Shown here: piece by piece, positions 1 through 5,434 of the stretch | Layout of the letters: every line of letters begins with the position of its first letter | Numbering within the stretch: position 1 is the stretch's first letter | DNA from: Chlamydiota bacterium | Lineage (GTDB): Bacteria; Chlamydiota; Chlamydiia; Chlamydiales; Rhabdochlamydiaceae | Assembly: GCA_023265495.1 (NCBI GenBank) | Contig: JAHFTP010000099.1 | Span: 1 to 6,720 of the forward strand | Direction: 5' to 3' | Length of the DNA: 6,720 nt | Program-made: the position numbers and the translations under genes | The notes under the pieces: model-generated | The model's input: only the letters and a program-made list of their open reading frames with translations | The model's database searches: none | What the model was told of the DNA's origin: nothing

Positions 1-1
1 T

Positions 2-6
2 AAGGA
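2..6 (+). promoter_or_regulatory. Ribosome binding site of the GMP reductase/IMPDH-family gene
   Basis: AAGGA lies 6 bases before the ATG at 13, a standard Shine-Dalgarno spacing. It supports 13 as the start, together with the family-typical N-terminus (a short lead followed by YTFDDVALVP). The window begins with TAA, which might be the stop codon of an upstream gene in the same operon, but the frame cannot be checked. Confidence 0.75.
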
Positions 7-12
7 TTTACT

Positions 13-1038
13 ATGACTTTTAGAAAAGGGTATACTTTTGATGATGTTGCTTTAGTCCCTCAGTTCAATAATGTTCCTTCGCGGACGGAGCCTTTATTAG
101 AGACGTGGCTTACAAAAAAACTGAAAATACAAATGCCCCTTCTTTGTGCTAATATGGACACTGCCATCAGTGAAGAGCTGGCAGAAATTCTTATAGCTCA
201 GGGGACGGTCCCTATTTATCACAGATTCACAGACTTTGAAAAACAGATGAAATGGGTAAAAAAATTTGGGGAAAAGACTCTTATCTCCTGCGGGATACTA
301 AGAATAGAAGAAACGAGAGCTCTTCTTGATGCCGGCGCCTTGGGCGTTTGTATCGACGTAGCCCACGGACATTCTGATCGCATGTTCCACTTTGTGGAGG
401 CCCTCAAAACTTCGCATCCGACCAAGGAAGTGATCGCAGGTAACGTGTGTACGGCGATGGCCTATCACGACTTAGTCAACGCAGGAGCTGATGCGGTGAA
501 GGTCGGCGTAGGTCCTGGCGCTGCATGTACGACAAGGATTGTAACAGGATTTGGCGTGCCGCAGTTCACCGCCATCTACGACTGTGCGAAAATAGCGGAG
601 AAGCTCAGAGTGCCTCTAATTGCAGATGGGGGAATCAGAAATAGTAGAGATGTAGTTCTTGCCCTTGCTGCAGGAGCCAGCACTGTTATGATCGGCAAAC
701 TCTTTGCCATGACTGAAGAGAGCGCTGCTATCAAACGTGCGTCAAAGACATCGCCTACAGGACTCGAAGCAAAATTCCGAGGACAGGCAAGTGAAGATTT
801 CCAAAATGACTTCTACGGGGGGCTTAAAGGTAAGACCGTGGCCGAGGGAATTGATTTCTGGGGCCCCGTCACAGGGTCTGCTAAGCAGCTCATAGACAAC
901 TTACTGGGAGGCCTTCGCAGTGGCCTTACCTACGGCGGAGCAAAAAGCATTAAAGAGCTTCAAAGAAAGGCAGAGTTCATTGAAGTGGCTCTCAGCTATA
1001 TGCATGAGAGCAAGCCAAGGCCTGAGGTGGCAGATTGA
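13..1038 (+). CDS. GMP reductase / IMP dehydrogenase family protein without CBS domains (GuaB/GuaC type)
   Basis: Cytosolic TIM-barrel enzyme of the IMPDH/GMPR family, acting at the IMP/XMP/GMP node of purine metabolism. Visible motifs are the N-terminal TFDDVALVP (8-16), ANMDT (46-50), IDVAHGHSDR (114-123), AGNV (142-145), the active-site loop GVGPGAACTTR (165-175) with catalytic Cys172, the phosphate-binding IADGGIR (203-209) and VMIGKLFA (225-232), and a C-terminal block GGLRSGLTYGGAKSIKEL (299-316). At 341 residues it lacks the roughly 120-residue CBS pair of standard IMPDH (about 490 residues). The flap between RGQAS (256-260) and AEGI (277-280) contains no arginine, whereas IMPDH uses an Arg-Tyr pair there for hydrolysis; this favours GMP reductase (GMP to IMP, NADPH). 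On the other hand, the EGI motif and the KAEFIEV...HES tail resemble IMPDH. Family assignment is firm, reaction is not. It is the first operon gene seen, and its TGA overlaps the next start codon. Confidence 0.9.
   Translation: MTFRKGYTFDDVALVPQFNNVPSRTEPLLETWLTKKLKIQMPLLCANMDTAISEELAEILIAQGTVPIYHRFTDFEKQMKWVKKFGEKTLISCGILRIEETRALLDAGALGVCIDVAHGHSDRMFHFVEALKTSHPTKEVIAGNVCTAMAYHDLVNAGADAVKVGVGPGAACTTRIVTGFGVPQFTAIYDCAKIAEKLRVPLIADGGIRNSRDVVLALAAGASTVMIGKLFAMTEESAAIKRASKTSPTGLEAKFRGQASEDFQNDFYGGLKGKTVAEGIDFWGPVTGSAKQLIDNLLGGLRSGLTYGGAKSIKELQRKAEFIEVALSYMHESKPRPEVAD
1024..1038 (+). promoter_or_regulatory. Shine-Dalgarno and TTGA stop/start overlap (gene 1 to gene 2)
   Basis: GAGGTG (1024-1029) sits 5 bases before TTG at 1035-1037. 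That TTG shares bases with the TGA stop at 1036-1038 of the preceding gene. In the downstream frame there is a TGA stop at 1023-1025, and the codons between it and the TTG are GGT GGC AGA, so TTG is the only start that keeps the conserved N-terminus. The next in-frame ATG falls after the first metal-binding histidine. The arrangement implies translational coupling. Confidence 0.8.
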
Positions 1039-2321
1039 ATAGTAAAAAGATCTACGACCCATTGCATGGGTTCATCTTCTTAAATGAATGGGAAAAGCAG
1101 GCCATAGACTCTGCCGTCTTCCAGCGACTCCATTATATCCACCAGCTAGGCGTTGCCTATCTGGTCTATCCCGGAGCGACCCATTCCCGCTTCGAACACT
1201 CCTTAGGCGTGATGCACATAGCTACACAAATCTATAATCGCCTCCTGCAAAAACACGTCGACCTGCAAAATGAAGAGGACTTTGTCTCTTATTGGAGGCA
1301 GATTGTACGGATGGCAGCACTCTGTCATGACCTGGGGCACCTCCCCTTTTCTCACGTAGCAGAAAAGGCGATACTAGGGACGGAAGGACATGAGAAGTGG
1401 ACGTTGCAGATGATCCAGAGCTCCCATCTTTTACCCCTTTGGGAGCAGCTGCAAAAGCAATATCCTGACGAATGTGTGCTAGAAGATATCGTGAAGGTCT
1501 CCATCGGAGAGGAAAAACTCAGACAGATTTCTGCCCTATGGAAAGAGATCCCCTTTTCGCCTTGGGAAAGGGTGATGAGCGCCGTCATCACGGGAGACTT
1601 TTTTGGAGCCGACCGTATTGATTATCTGCTTAGAGATGCAAGATGTACAGGGGCCTCCTATGGCCTATTCGATTATCATCAACTCATAGAAATGCTCTGC
1701 ATTTTACCGGATAAAAAGGCAGGGCCTGATGAGCTCACCTTAGGGATCGAAGAAAATGGGCTCGAATCGTGTGAGGCTATGCTCCTTGCCCGGCATTTCA
1801 TGTATAAAAGGGTGTATCAGTACCCTTCTGTGAAGGGGTACTCCTTTCATATGTCTCGATTTATGCAAGCGTTATATGCAGAAAGAGGGTATTTAGCTAG
1901 CAGTGATAGTTATCTCTCTGTCTCTGATAGCGAAGTGCTCGTTGAAATGAGAAAAGCTCTTCAAGATCCACACTACTTAGGACATCAAGATGCCCTAGCC
2001 CTGCAAGGCAAGGATTTTCGCTTTCATGTGCTCGAATTACCAAAGGATGTTTCCTCTGACCTGCTTATGCAAATGCAACAAGATTTGGGCCTCACTACGA
2101 AAGAGATCCAGTGGCACATTGCGCAAAAAAAAGAAGAGGAACAAAACTTCTCTTTCCCTGTCCTGAAAAAAAATGACTCCATCGTTGATGCAAGGCAATG
2201 CTCAGAAATCCCTATACCCTCCTTTTCCAGAAATTGGGTCTATATCGACCCGTTGCATAGCGGCATTTTGCAGAAAAAACTAGAAGATCATTTGCATAGT
2301 ACCCAAGGGGAGAGAAGTTGA
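1035..2321 (+). CDS. SAMHD1-like HD-domain dNTP triphosphohydrolase (COG1078 type)
   Basis: Predicted cytosolic metal-dependent HD phosphohydrolase; the closest characterised relatives cleave dNTPs to deoxynucleoside plus triphosphate. The 428 residues begin with the family-typical YDPLHGFI (7-14). The metal set H...HD...D is complete: His55 in SRFEHSLG, His98-Asp99 in CHDLGHLPFSH, and Asp193 in GADRIDYLLRD. Other positions matching human SAMHD1 by motif alignment are Gln37-Leu38 (Q149-L150), Arg52 (R164), His107 (H215), His119 (H233), Tyr197 (Y315) and Asp201 (D319). At the allosteric guanine-nucleotide site Asp25 and Gln30 (D137, Q142) are kept but R145 is His33. The HD core occupies about 1-265; the rest is divergent, with a charged KKEEEQ stretch near 365-370. 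It starts at TTG and is coupled to both neighbours by TTGA overlaps, placing dNTP degradation with a purine enzyme and a transporter. Substrate and activator are inferred, not shown. Confidence 0.88.
   Translation: MNSKKIYDPLHGFIFLNEWEKQAIDSAVFQRLHYIHQLGVAYLVYPGATHSRFEHSLGVMHIATQIYNRLLQKHVDLQNEEDFVSYWRQIVRMAALCHDLGHLPFSHVAEKAILGTEGHEKWTLQMIQSSHLLPLWEQLQKQYPDECVLEDIVKVSIGEEKLRQISALWKEIPFSPWERVMSAVITGDFFGADRIDYLLRDARCTGASYGLFDYHQLIEMLCILPDKKAGPDELTLGIEENGLESCEAMLLARHFMYKRVYQYPSVKGYSFHMSRFMQALYAERGYLASSDSYLSVSDSEVLVEMRKALQDPHYLGHQDALALQGKDFRFHVLELPKDVSSDLLMQMQQDLGLTTKEIQWHIAQKKEEEQNFSFPVLKKNDSIVDARQCSEIPIPSFSRNWVYIDPLHSGILQKKLEDHLHSTQGERS
2307..2321 (+). promoter_or_regulatory. Shine-Dalgarno and TTGA stop/start overlap (gene 2 to gene 3)
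   Basis: GGGGAG (2307-2312) lies 5 bases before TTG at 2318-2320, which overlaps the TGA stop at 2319-2321. In the downstream frame a TAG stop at 2297-2299 is followed by TAC CCA AGG GGA GAG AAG TTG, so TTG is the only early start. The first in-frame ATG lies inside the first membrane segment. Spacing and overlap copy the previous junction exactly. Confidence 0.78.
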
Positions 2322-3583
2322 TAGGCAAACTAGCTTCTTTAGTCAGACAAAAACTAGCAGAATTTTCTCGTGAGGAGAAGGTCTTTCTTCTTTGTGCGAT
2401 GTTCTGTGGTTTTTTTATCTCGGCAGACTATGCGATCGTCCGCCCTGCAAGCCACTCTATCTTCATCCACTACCACGGCGTTGAGCTATTCCCTTACGTA
2501 TGGCTGCTTAGCGTGCCTATGAGCCTTGCTTTTGTATCTCTGTATAATTATTTCCTTTCCCGCCTGGGGTGTCTAAAGATGTTTTTTGTGACGGCCGGTA
2601 CAATCATCCTAGGGAATGTTCTTGTCTTTGTTTTCATAGACAGAGAACCTTGGGTGTCTTTTGTTTTCTACCTTTGGAAAGATGCCTACGTGATGTTAAT
2701 GTTCCAGCAGCTGTGGTCCGTTATCCACACCCACGTAGAGCAAAAAAAAGCAAGGTTTCTCTATGGAATTATTTTTGGCATAGGAGCGCTCGGTGGATTT
2801 GCCGGGAGTATGTTTACCAGATCCTTTGCAGTAGAGCTGGGGTCGGAGACACTTCTTCTATCCACTGCACCTTTATATGTTGTTTTAGGGGTTCTCTATT
2901 ACGCTATGCTAAAAAATGCGATGCACGTAGAACAGAAGATTGAAAAGGAGGTGTCCACCTCTCTGTGGGACTCTGTAAAAGTTATCAGAGAGTCTCGTCT
3001 TTTACTTTGCATACTCGGTATGGTCACTTTTATGCAGCTTGCCGCTGCCCTCACAGATTTTCAGTTTAGCACGCTGCTCTCCGAGCGCATACCGGAAAAA
3101 GACCTTAGAACGGCCTACTTGGGGAAGCTACTCTCCTACGGGAATATTCTTACAATGACTTTTCAGTTTGTAGGGACCTACATACTCATCCATTTTCTTG
3201 GGCTCTATCGATCTCATTTACTCGTTCCCGTGATTCTAGGGACGAATGCTCTTTTTTTTATCGCTTTCCCCAGTTTCGGATTGATGTCATATAACTTTAT
3301 TGTTCTCAAATGCCTAGACTTTTCTCTGTTTTCTGTGATTAAAGAGATGCTCTACATCCCTCTTGGTGTGGAACAAAAATTTCGGGCCAAAGCGATCATT
3401 GATGTTTTTATGTATAGGGGAGCTAAAGTGCTGGCCTCCGCCGGCATATTAGGTCTGCAGTTTGCTCTGCCATCGCTGATTATCCCACTCATCTCCTGGA
3501 TGAATATCGCTATTTTTCTCGGCTGGGGATTTGTTGTCGGCTTAATTAAATACAGCTATCAACCCACTGAACAAAAAGCGTAA
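2318..3583 (+). CDS. NTT-like (ATP/ADP translocase superfamily) membrane transporter
   Basis: Polytopic inner-membrane protein of 421 residues with about 11-12 hydrophobic segments by eye (near 22-42, 58-80, 86-107, 112-135, 147-168, 178-198, 227-246, 270-293, 300-318, 322-347, 368-387 and 390-411). The best family evidence is KEMLYIPLGVEQKFRAKAI (342-360) followed by IDVFMYRGAK (361-370). This corresponds to the KEMAYIPL..E.K.KGKAAIDV...GK block of nucleotide transporters used by chlamydiae, rickettsiae and plastids. QQLWSV (130-135) and GIGALGG (154-160) also resemble NTT motifs. It is shorter than typical NTTs (about 500 residues). The usual LRDTKD after the first segment reads VRPASHS (41-47), and the Glu before LW reads Gln131, so ATP/ADP exchange should not be assumed. 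The operon context suggests a nucleotide, nucleoside or base as substrate. The TTG start leaves a short charged cytoplasmic N-terminus before the first segment. No convincing terminator follows. Confidence 0.75.
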   Translation: MIGKLASLVRQKLAEFSREEKVFLLCAMFCGFFISADYAIVRPASHSIFIHYHGVELFPYVWLLSVPMSLAFVSLYNYFLSRLGCLKMFFVTAGTIILGNVLVFVFIDREPWVSFVFYLWKDAYVMLMFQQLWSVIHTHVEQKKARFLYGIIFGIGALGGFAGSMFTRSFAVELGSETLLLSTAPLYVVLGVLYYAMLKNAMHVEQKIEKEVSTSLWDSVKVIRESRLLLCILGMVTFMQLAAALTDFQFSTLLSERIPEKDLRTAYLGKLLSYGNILTMTFQFVGTYILIHFLGLYRSHLLVPVILGTNALFFIAFPSFGLMSYNFIVLKCLDFSLFSVIKEMLYIPLGVEQKFRAKAIIDVFMYRGAKVLASAGILGLQFALPSLIIPLISWMNIAIFLGWGFVVGLIKYSYQPTEQKA

Positions 3584-3591
3584 GAGCCGCT

Positions 3592-4554
3592 CTAGTTTTT
3601 CTCTGTAATGGATTGCGAGCGGATAAGGACCAATTTTCCTTTAAAGGCAAGCCCTAGGAAAATCATACGATTTATTCCTCTGGTCAACAGTTCCTGAGAA
3701 TATTTTTTCTCCTCAATTTGCTTCAGTGCGCTCTCTGCCCCACTATCTAAATCTGTTTCATCGCCACTATCGATTTTTTTAAATTCCATGATAACGGCCA
3801 GGTCGTTTGGATTTTTAGGAATAAGCATCACGTCATATCTTCCATAGCCACTTTCTCTATTAGATTTAATCTCATAGGTGTCTTTAAGTCCAACAAGCAT
3901 CCCTAAAACAAAGGCGTGGTACACTTTTTCCGTTTCATCATGGGTAACATCAAAAACACTTACCGAGGAGAGGAGGAATTTTTGGAAAATTTTAGAAAAG
4001 GTATCTATATCACCGGTGGTCAAACTTTGTAAAAGGAGGCGATATTGGGATTCTCGTATCGTTGTTTTAAACCATTCTAACACCATCGTTCTATATAATT
4101 CTCCCACTTCGGTATTAGGAATGCGCAGTTGGCAAGGAGTCCCATAGGAAGGGGAGTTTGCAAAGGTTAAATATCCGCTAAAGAGAAGTAAAGACCACAC
4201 AAGATCCTGGTTTTTCTCAAGGTCGGAAAATAGGATGCCTTCCTCTATGGTTTTCTCCACAATGCCGCCTTGTAAAAATTCCTCAATATCTACTTTGAGG
4301 TCATCCGACCCTTGGGCAATGAGTCTTTTCACAAGGGCATTGTCGCTTGTGTTCACCCAATAAGGAGCTAAGGCCCCCTTCTTCGCAATACAATTTAATA
4401 CAGACCAGGGGTTATATATATCGAGGCAAGATCCAACTCGATATCCATTATACCAAGATCTGAAATCCTCCAGACAGTGAAGCAGATGGTAATCAGCGAG
4501 CAGCTGCCTTACTTCCGATTCCAAGAGACCAAAATGATTTTTGAAAATCCTCAC
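3592..4554 (-). CDS. 3' part: PD-(D/E)XK nuclease-like domain of the split gene
   Basis: This frame is open from a GTG at 4554-4552, directly after an in-frame TAA (4557-4555). There is no Shine-Dalgarno sequence before it, so it is not a credible independent start; it is open only because the frameshift falls here. It continues the family from NHFGLLESEV (6-15) through WYNGY (34-38), a standard motif of these proteins. The C-terminal nuclease-like fold has Asp241 in GRYDVMLIP and Glu257-X-Lys259 in IMEFKK, followed by ALKQIEEKKY (276-285) with the helix glutamine seen in many PD-(D/E)XK enzymes. It stops at TAG (3594-3592), 8 bases from the stop of the convergent transporter gene. Confidence 0.75.
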   Translation of the reverse strand: MRIFKNHFGLLESEVRQLLADYHLLHCLEDFRSWYNGYRVGSCLDIYNPWSVLNCIAKKGALAPYWVNTSDNALVKRLIAQGSDDLKVDIEEFLQGGIVEKTIEEGILFSDLEKNQDLVWSLLLFSGYLTFANSPSYGTPCQLRIPNTEVGELYRTMVLEWFKTTIRESQYRLLLQSLTTGDIDTFSKIFQKFLLSSVSVFDVTHDETEKVYHAFVLGMLVGLKDTYEIKSNRESGYGRYDVMLIPKNPNDLAVIMEFKKIDSGDETDLDSGAESALKQIEEKKYSQELLTRGINRMIFLGLAFKGKLVLIRSQSITEKN

Positions 4555-5290
4555 TTAAAATAGTAAAGGTGTTGATGTTATTTAGCCCTGAAAAGATGCT
4601 CTCTTTTGCGACGCGTAGAATTCCTGTTAATACTCCCCACTCAAGGGAGCTGTTGTCCTTTAGTCCCCCCGAAAGCCAGTTGCGTAGAAAGGAGATGAAC
4701 GTGTCATAATAATTGCCTAGGTAGGCAGCATGAGCCGGAGTGTCATACTCATCAATTAAGAGAATCACTCGTTTGCCGTTATATCGGTAAAGCCACTGGG
4801 ATAGGATTCGTAAACTTTGTTCTAATAATGGCTGAGCGGCTTCTTTACGGAGGATGGAGAGGAAATCTTTCTTTTCTTCATCGGATAAAGTGTTCTCCTC
4901 AAGAAGATAACTATGGCATCCAAATTCACTAGCTACGAGTCGTTGCAGGGATGTGTAAGTTTCCTGCCATGAGGAATGCTTAACATCTTTAAGTGATAAA
5001 AAAATAACAGGAAATTTTCCTTGCAGAGCCCTACATTTTTCATTTTTCCAAATGGCTAAATCTTTAAATAAGTAGCTCACATCCGTTTTTCCCTTTTCAA
5101 AGAAATAACGTAGCATGGACAGGTTGAGCGTTTTACCAAATCTGCGCATGCGAGGCATAAGGGATGCATGCGCTCCCTTTTCTATGAGTTCCTCTATGAA
5201 TAAGGTCTTATCCACGTAGGCATAGCCGCCGTCAATGACTTTTTTAAAATCACTGATTCCAATGGGGAGTGGCTTTTGTGTCTTTAGCAT
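4493..5290 (-). CDS. 5' part: AAA-ATPase-like domain of the split gene
   Basis: This 265-residue frame starts at ATG (5290-5288). GAGG (plus-strand complement 5295-5298) lies 4 bases upstream of the start. It holds the nucleotide-binding half. RRFGKT (49-54) is a divergent P-loop lacking the classical GxxxxGK spacing but usual for this family. VILLIDEYDTP (175-185) is the Walker B strand, and GILR (223-226) is the conserved stretch after the second hydrophobic strand. Family similarity ends at DFQ (248-250), and the last 15 residues (KSFWSLGIGSKAAAR) are out-of-frame sequence before TGA. If translated as is, it would be an ATPase domain without its nuclease partner. Confidence 0.8.
   Translation of the reverse strand: MLKTQKPLPIGISDFKKVIDGGYAYVDKTLFIEELIEKGAHASLMPRMRRFGKTLNLSMLRYFFEKGKTDVSYLFKDLAIWKNEKCRALQGKFPVIFLSLKDVKHSSWQETYTSLQRLVASEFGCHSYLLEENTLSDEEKKDFLSILRKEAAQPLLEQSLRILSQWLYRYNGKRVILLIDEYDTPAHAAYLGNYYDTFISFLRNWLSGGLKDNSSLEWGVLTGILRVAKESIFSGLNNINTFTILSEDFQKSFWSLGIGSKAAAR
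4538..4542 (-). other. Frameshift site (A5 homopolymer on the coding strand)
   Basis: The coding strand reads GAT TTT CAA AAA TCA TTT TGG in the upstream frame. Deleting one A gives GAT TTT CAA AAT CAT TTT GGT, encoding DFQNHFG and joining the two halves in frame. The run is short for efficient transcriptional slippage. A fixed one-base insertion or a sequencing error is therefore more likely than programmed frameshifting. Confidence 0.8.
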
Positions 5291-5343
5291 ATTTCCTCAA
5301 AATACTCGGACAAGGCCTGAAATAGCAGATTTCTCTATTGTTT

Positions 5344-5412
5344 GCTTATCAAATCTAGAAATGATACATAAATTTTTAGTGAGTGAAAAGATGAGATGTA
5401 TCGCTGATAAGC
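5344..5412. repeat. Nested pair of perfect inverted repeats in the divergent spacer
   Basis: The outer arms are GCTTATCA (5344-5351) and TGATAAGC (5405-5412), perfect over 8 bases. The inner arms are GATACAT (5363-5369) and ATGTATC (5396-5402), perfect over 7 bases. In RNA both could form one imperfect hairpin with an asymmetric internal loop (11 against 2 bases) and a 26-base terminal loop, ending 9 bases before the malic enzyme Shine-Dalgarno. As DNA, the inner left arm overlaps the candidate -10 box of the minus-strand gene. It could be an operator, a leader hairpin, or chance in AT-rich DNA. Confidence 0.45.
5361..5389 (-). promoter_or_regulatory. Candidate sigma70-type promoter of the split AAA/nuclease gene
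   Basis: On the minus strand TTTTCA (complement of 5384-5389, 4/6 match to TTGACA) and TATCAT (complement of 5361-5366, 5/6 match to TATAAT) are separated by exactly 17 bases. This would start transcription near 5354 and give a leader of about 64 bases before the ATG at 5290. It is a visual match only. No equally good promoter was found on the plus strand for the malic enzyme gene. Confidence 0.4.
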
Positions 5413-5421
5413 TCTAGTACG

Positions 5422-5427
5422 AGAGGA
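5422..5427 (+). promoter_or_regulatory. Ribosome binding site of the malic enzyme gene
   Basis: AGAGGA lies 7 bases upstream of the ATG at 5435 and fixes that start. The protein then reads through to the typical malic-enzyme N-terminal region (NKGSAFTQQERDVFGINGFLP) at the expected distance. Confidence 0.75.
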
Positions 5428-5434
5428 AACTGTT

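Larger units (their letters stand above)
3592..5290 (-). pseudogene. AAA-ATPase-like / PD-(D/E)XK nuclease-like gene split by a single-base frameshift
   Basis: Read as one gene with a single A removed at 4538-4542, this gives about 565 residues, the usual size of the family (Pfam AAA-ATPase_like, with the DUF1703 PD-(D/E)XK domain). Across the break the repaired protein reads SEDFQNHFGLLESEV, which fits the family's FG..E.EV segment. Order along the repaired protein: N-terminal GISDFKKV, Walker A-like PRMRRFGKTLNLS (46-57), Walker B LLIDEYDTP (177-185), LTGILR (221-226), the FG segment near 253, and the nuclease residues Asp486 and Glu502-X-Lys504. Everything outside the break appears intact, so decay is recent, or the extra base is a sequencing error. 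The gene opposes both flanking + strand transcription units, and the stretches sampled by eye are visibly more AT-rich. Its cellular function is unknown; such genes are often multicopy in symbionts. Confidence 0.88.

Noticed and set aside
2569..2943. 124-residue open frame inside the transporter gene in another frame
   Set aside because: It lies wholly inside the membrane protein gene, is cysteine- and arginine-rich in the way of out-of-frame translations, and has no independent Shine-Dalgarno.
3583..3600. Possible rho-independent terminator after the transporter gene
   Set aside because: The stem is only 4 base pairs with a 3-base loop and a short T5 run, so it was not listed as a terminator.
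3878..4147. 89-residue plus-strand open frame opposite the nuclease-like half
   Set aside because: It is antisense to conserved coding sequence and has no recognisable motif.
4538..4542. Programmed ribosomal frameshifting joining the AAA and nuclease halves
   Set aside because: The needed shift is +1 at a plain A5 run, with no obvious rare codon, stop codon or stimulatory structure. A mutation or sequencing error is simpler.
3592..5290. Insertion sequence or transposon
   Set aside because: No transposase motif, terminal inverted repeats or target-site duplications were found at the edges of the segment.
5338..5372. Plus-strand promoter for the malic enzyme gene (TTGTTT, TTGCTT or TTATCA with downstream AT-rich hexamers)
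   Set aside because: No combination gives both good hexamers and 16-18 base spacing; the best -10 candidate (CATAAA) has unsuitable spacing from each -35 candidate.
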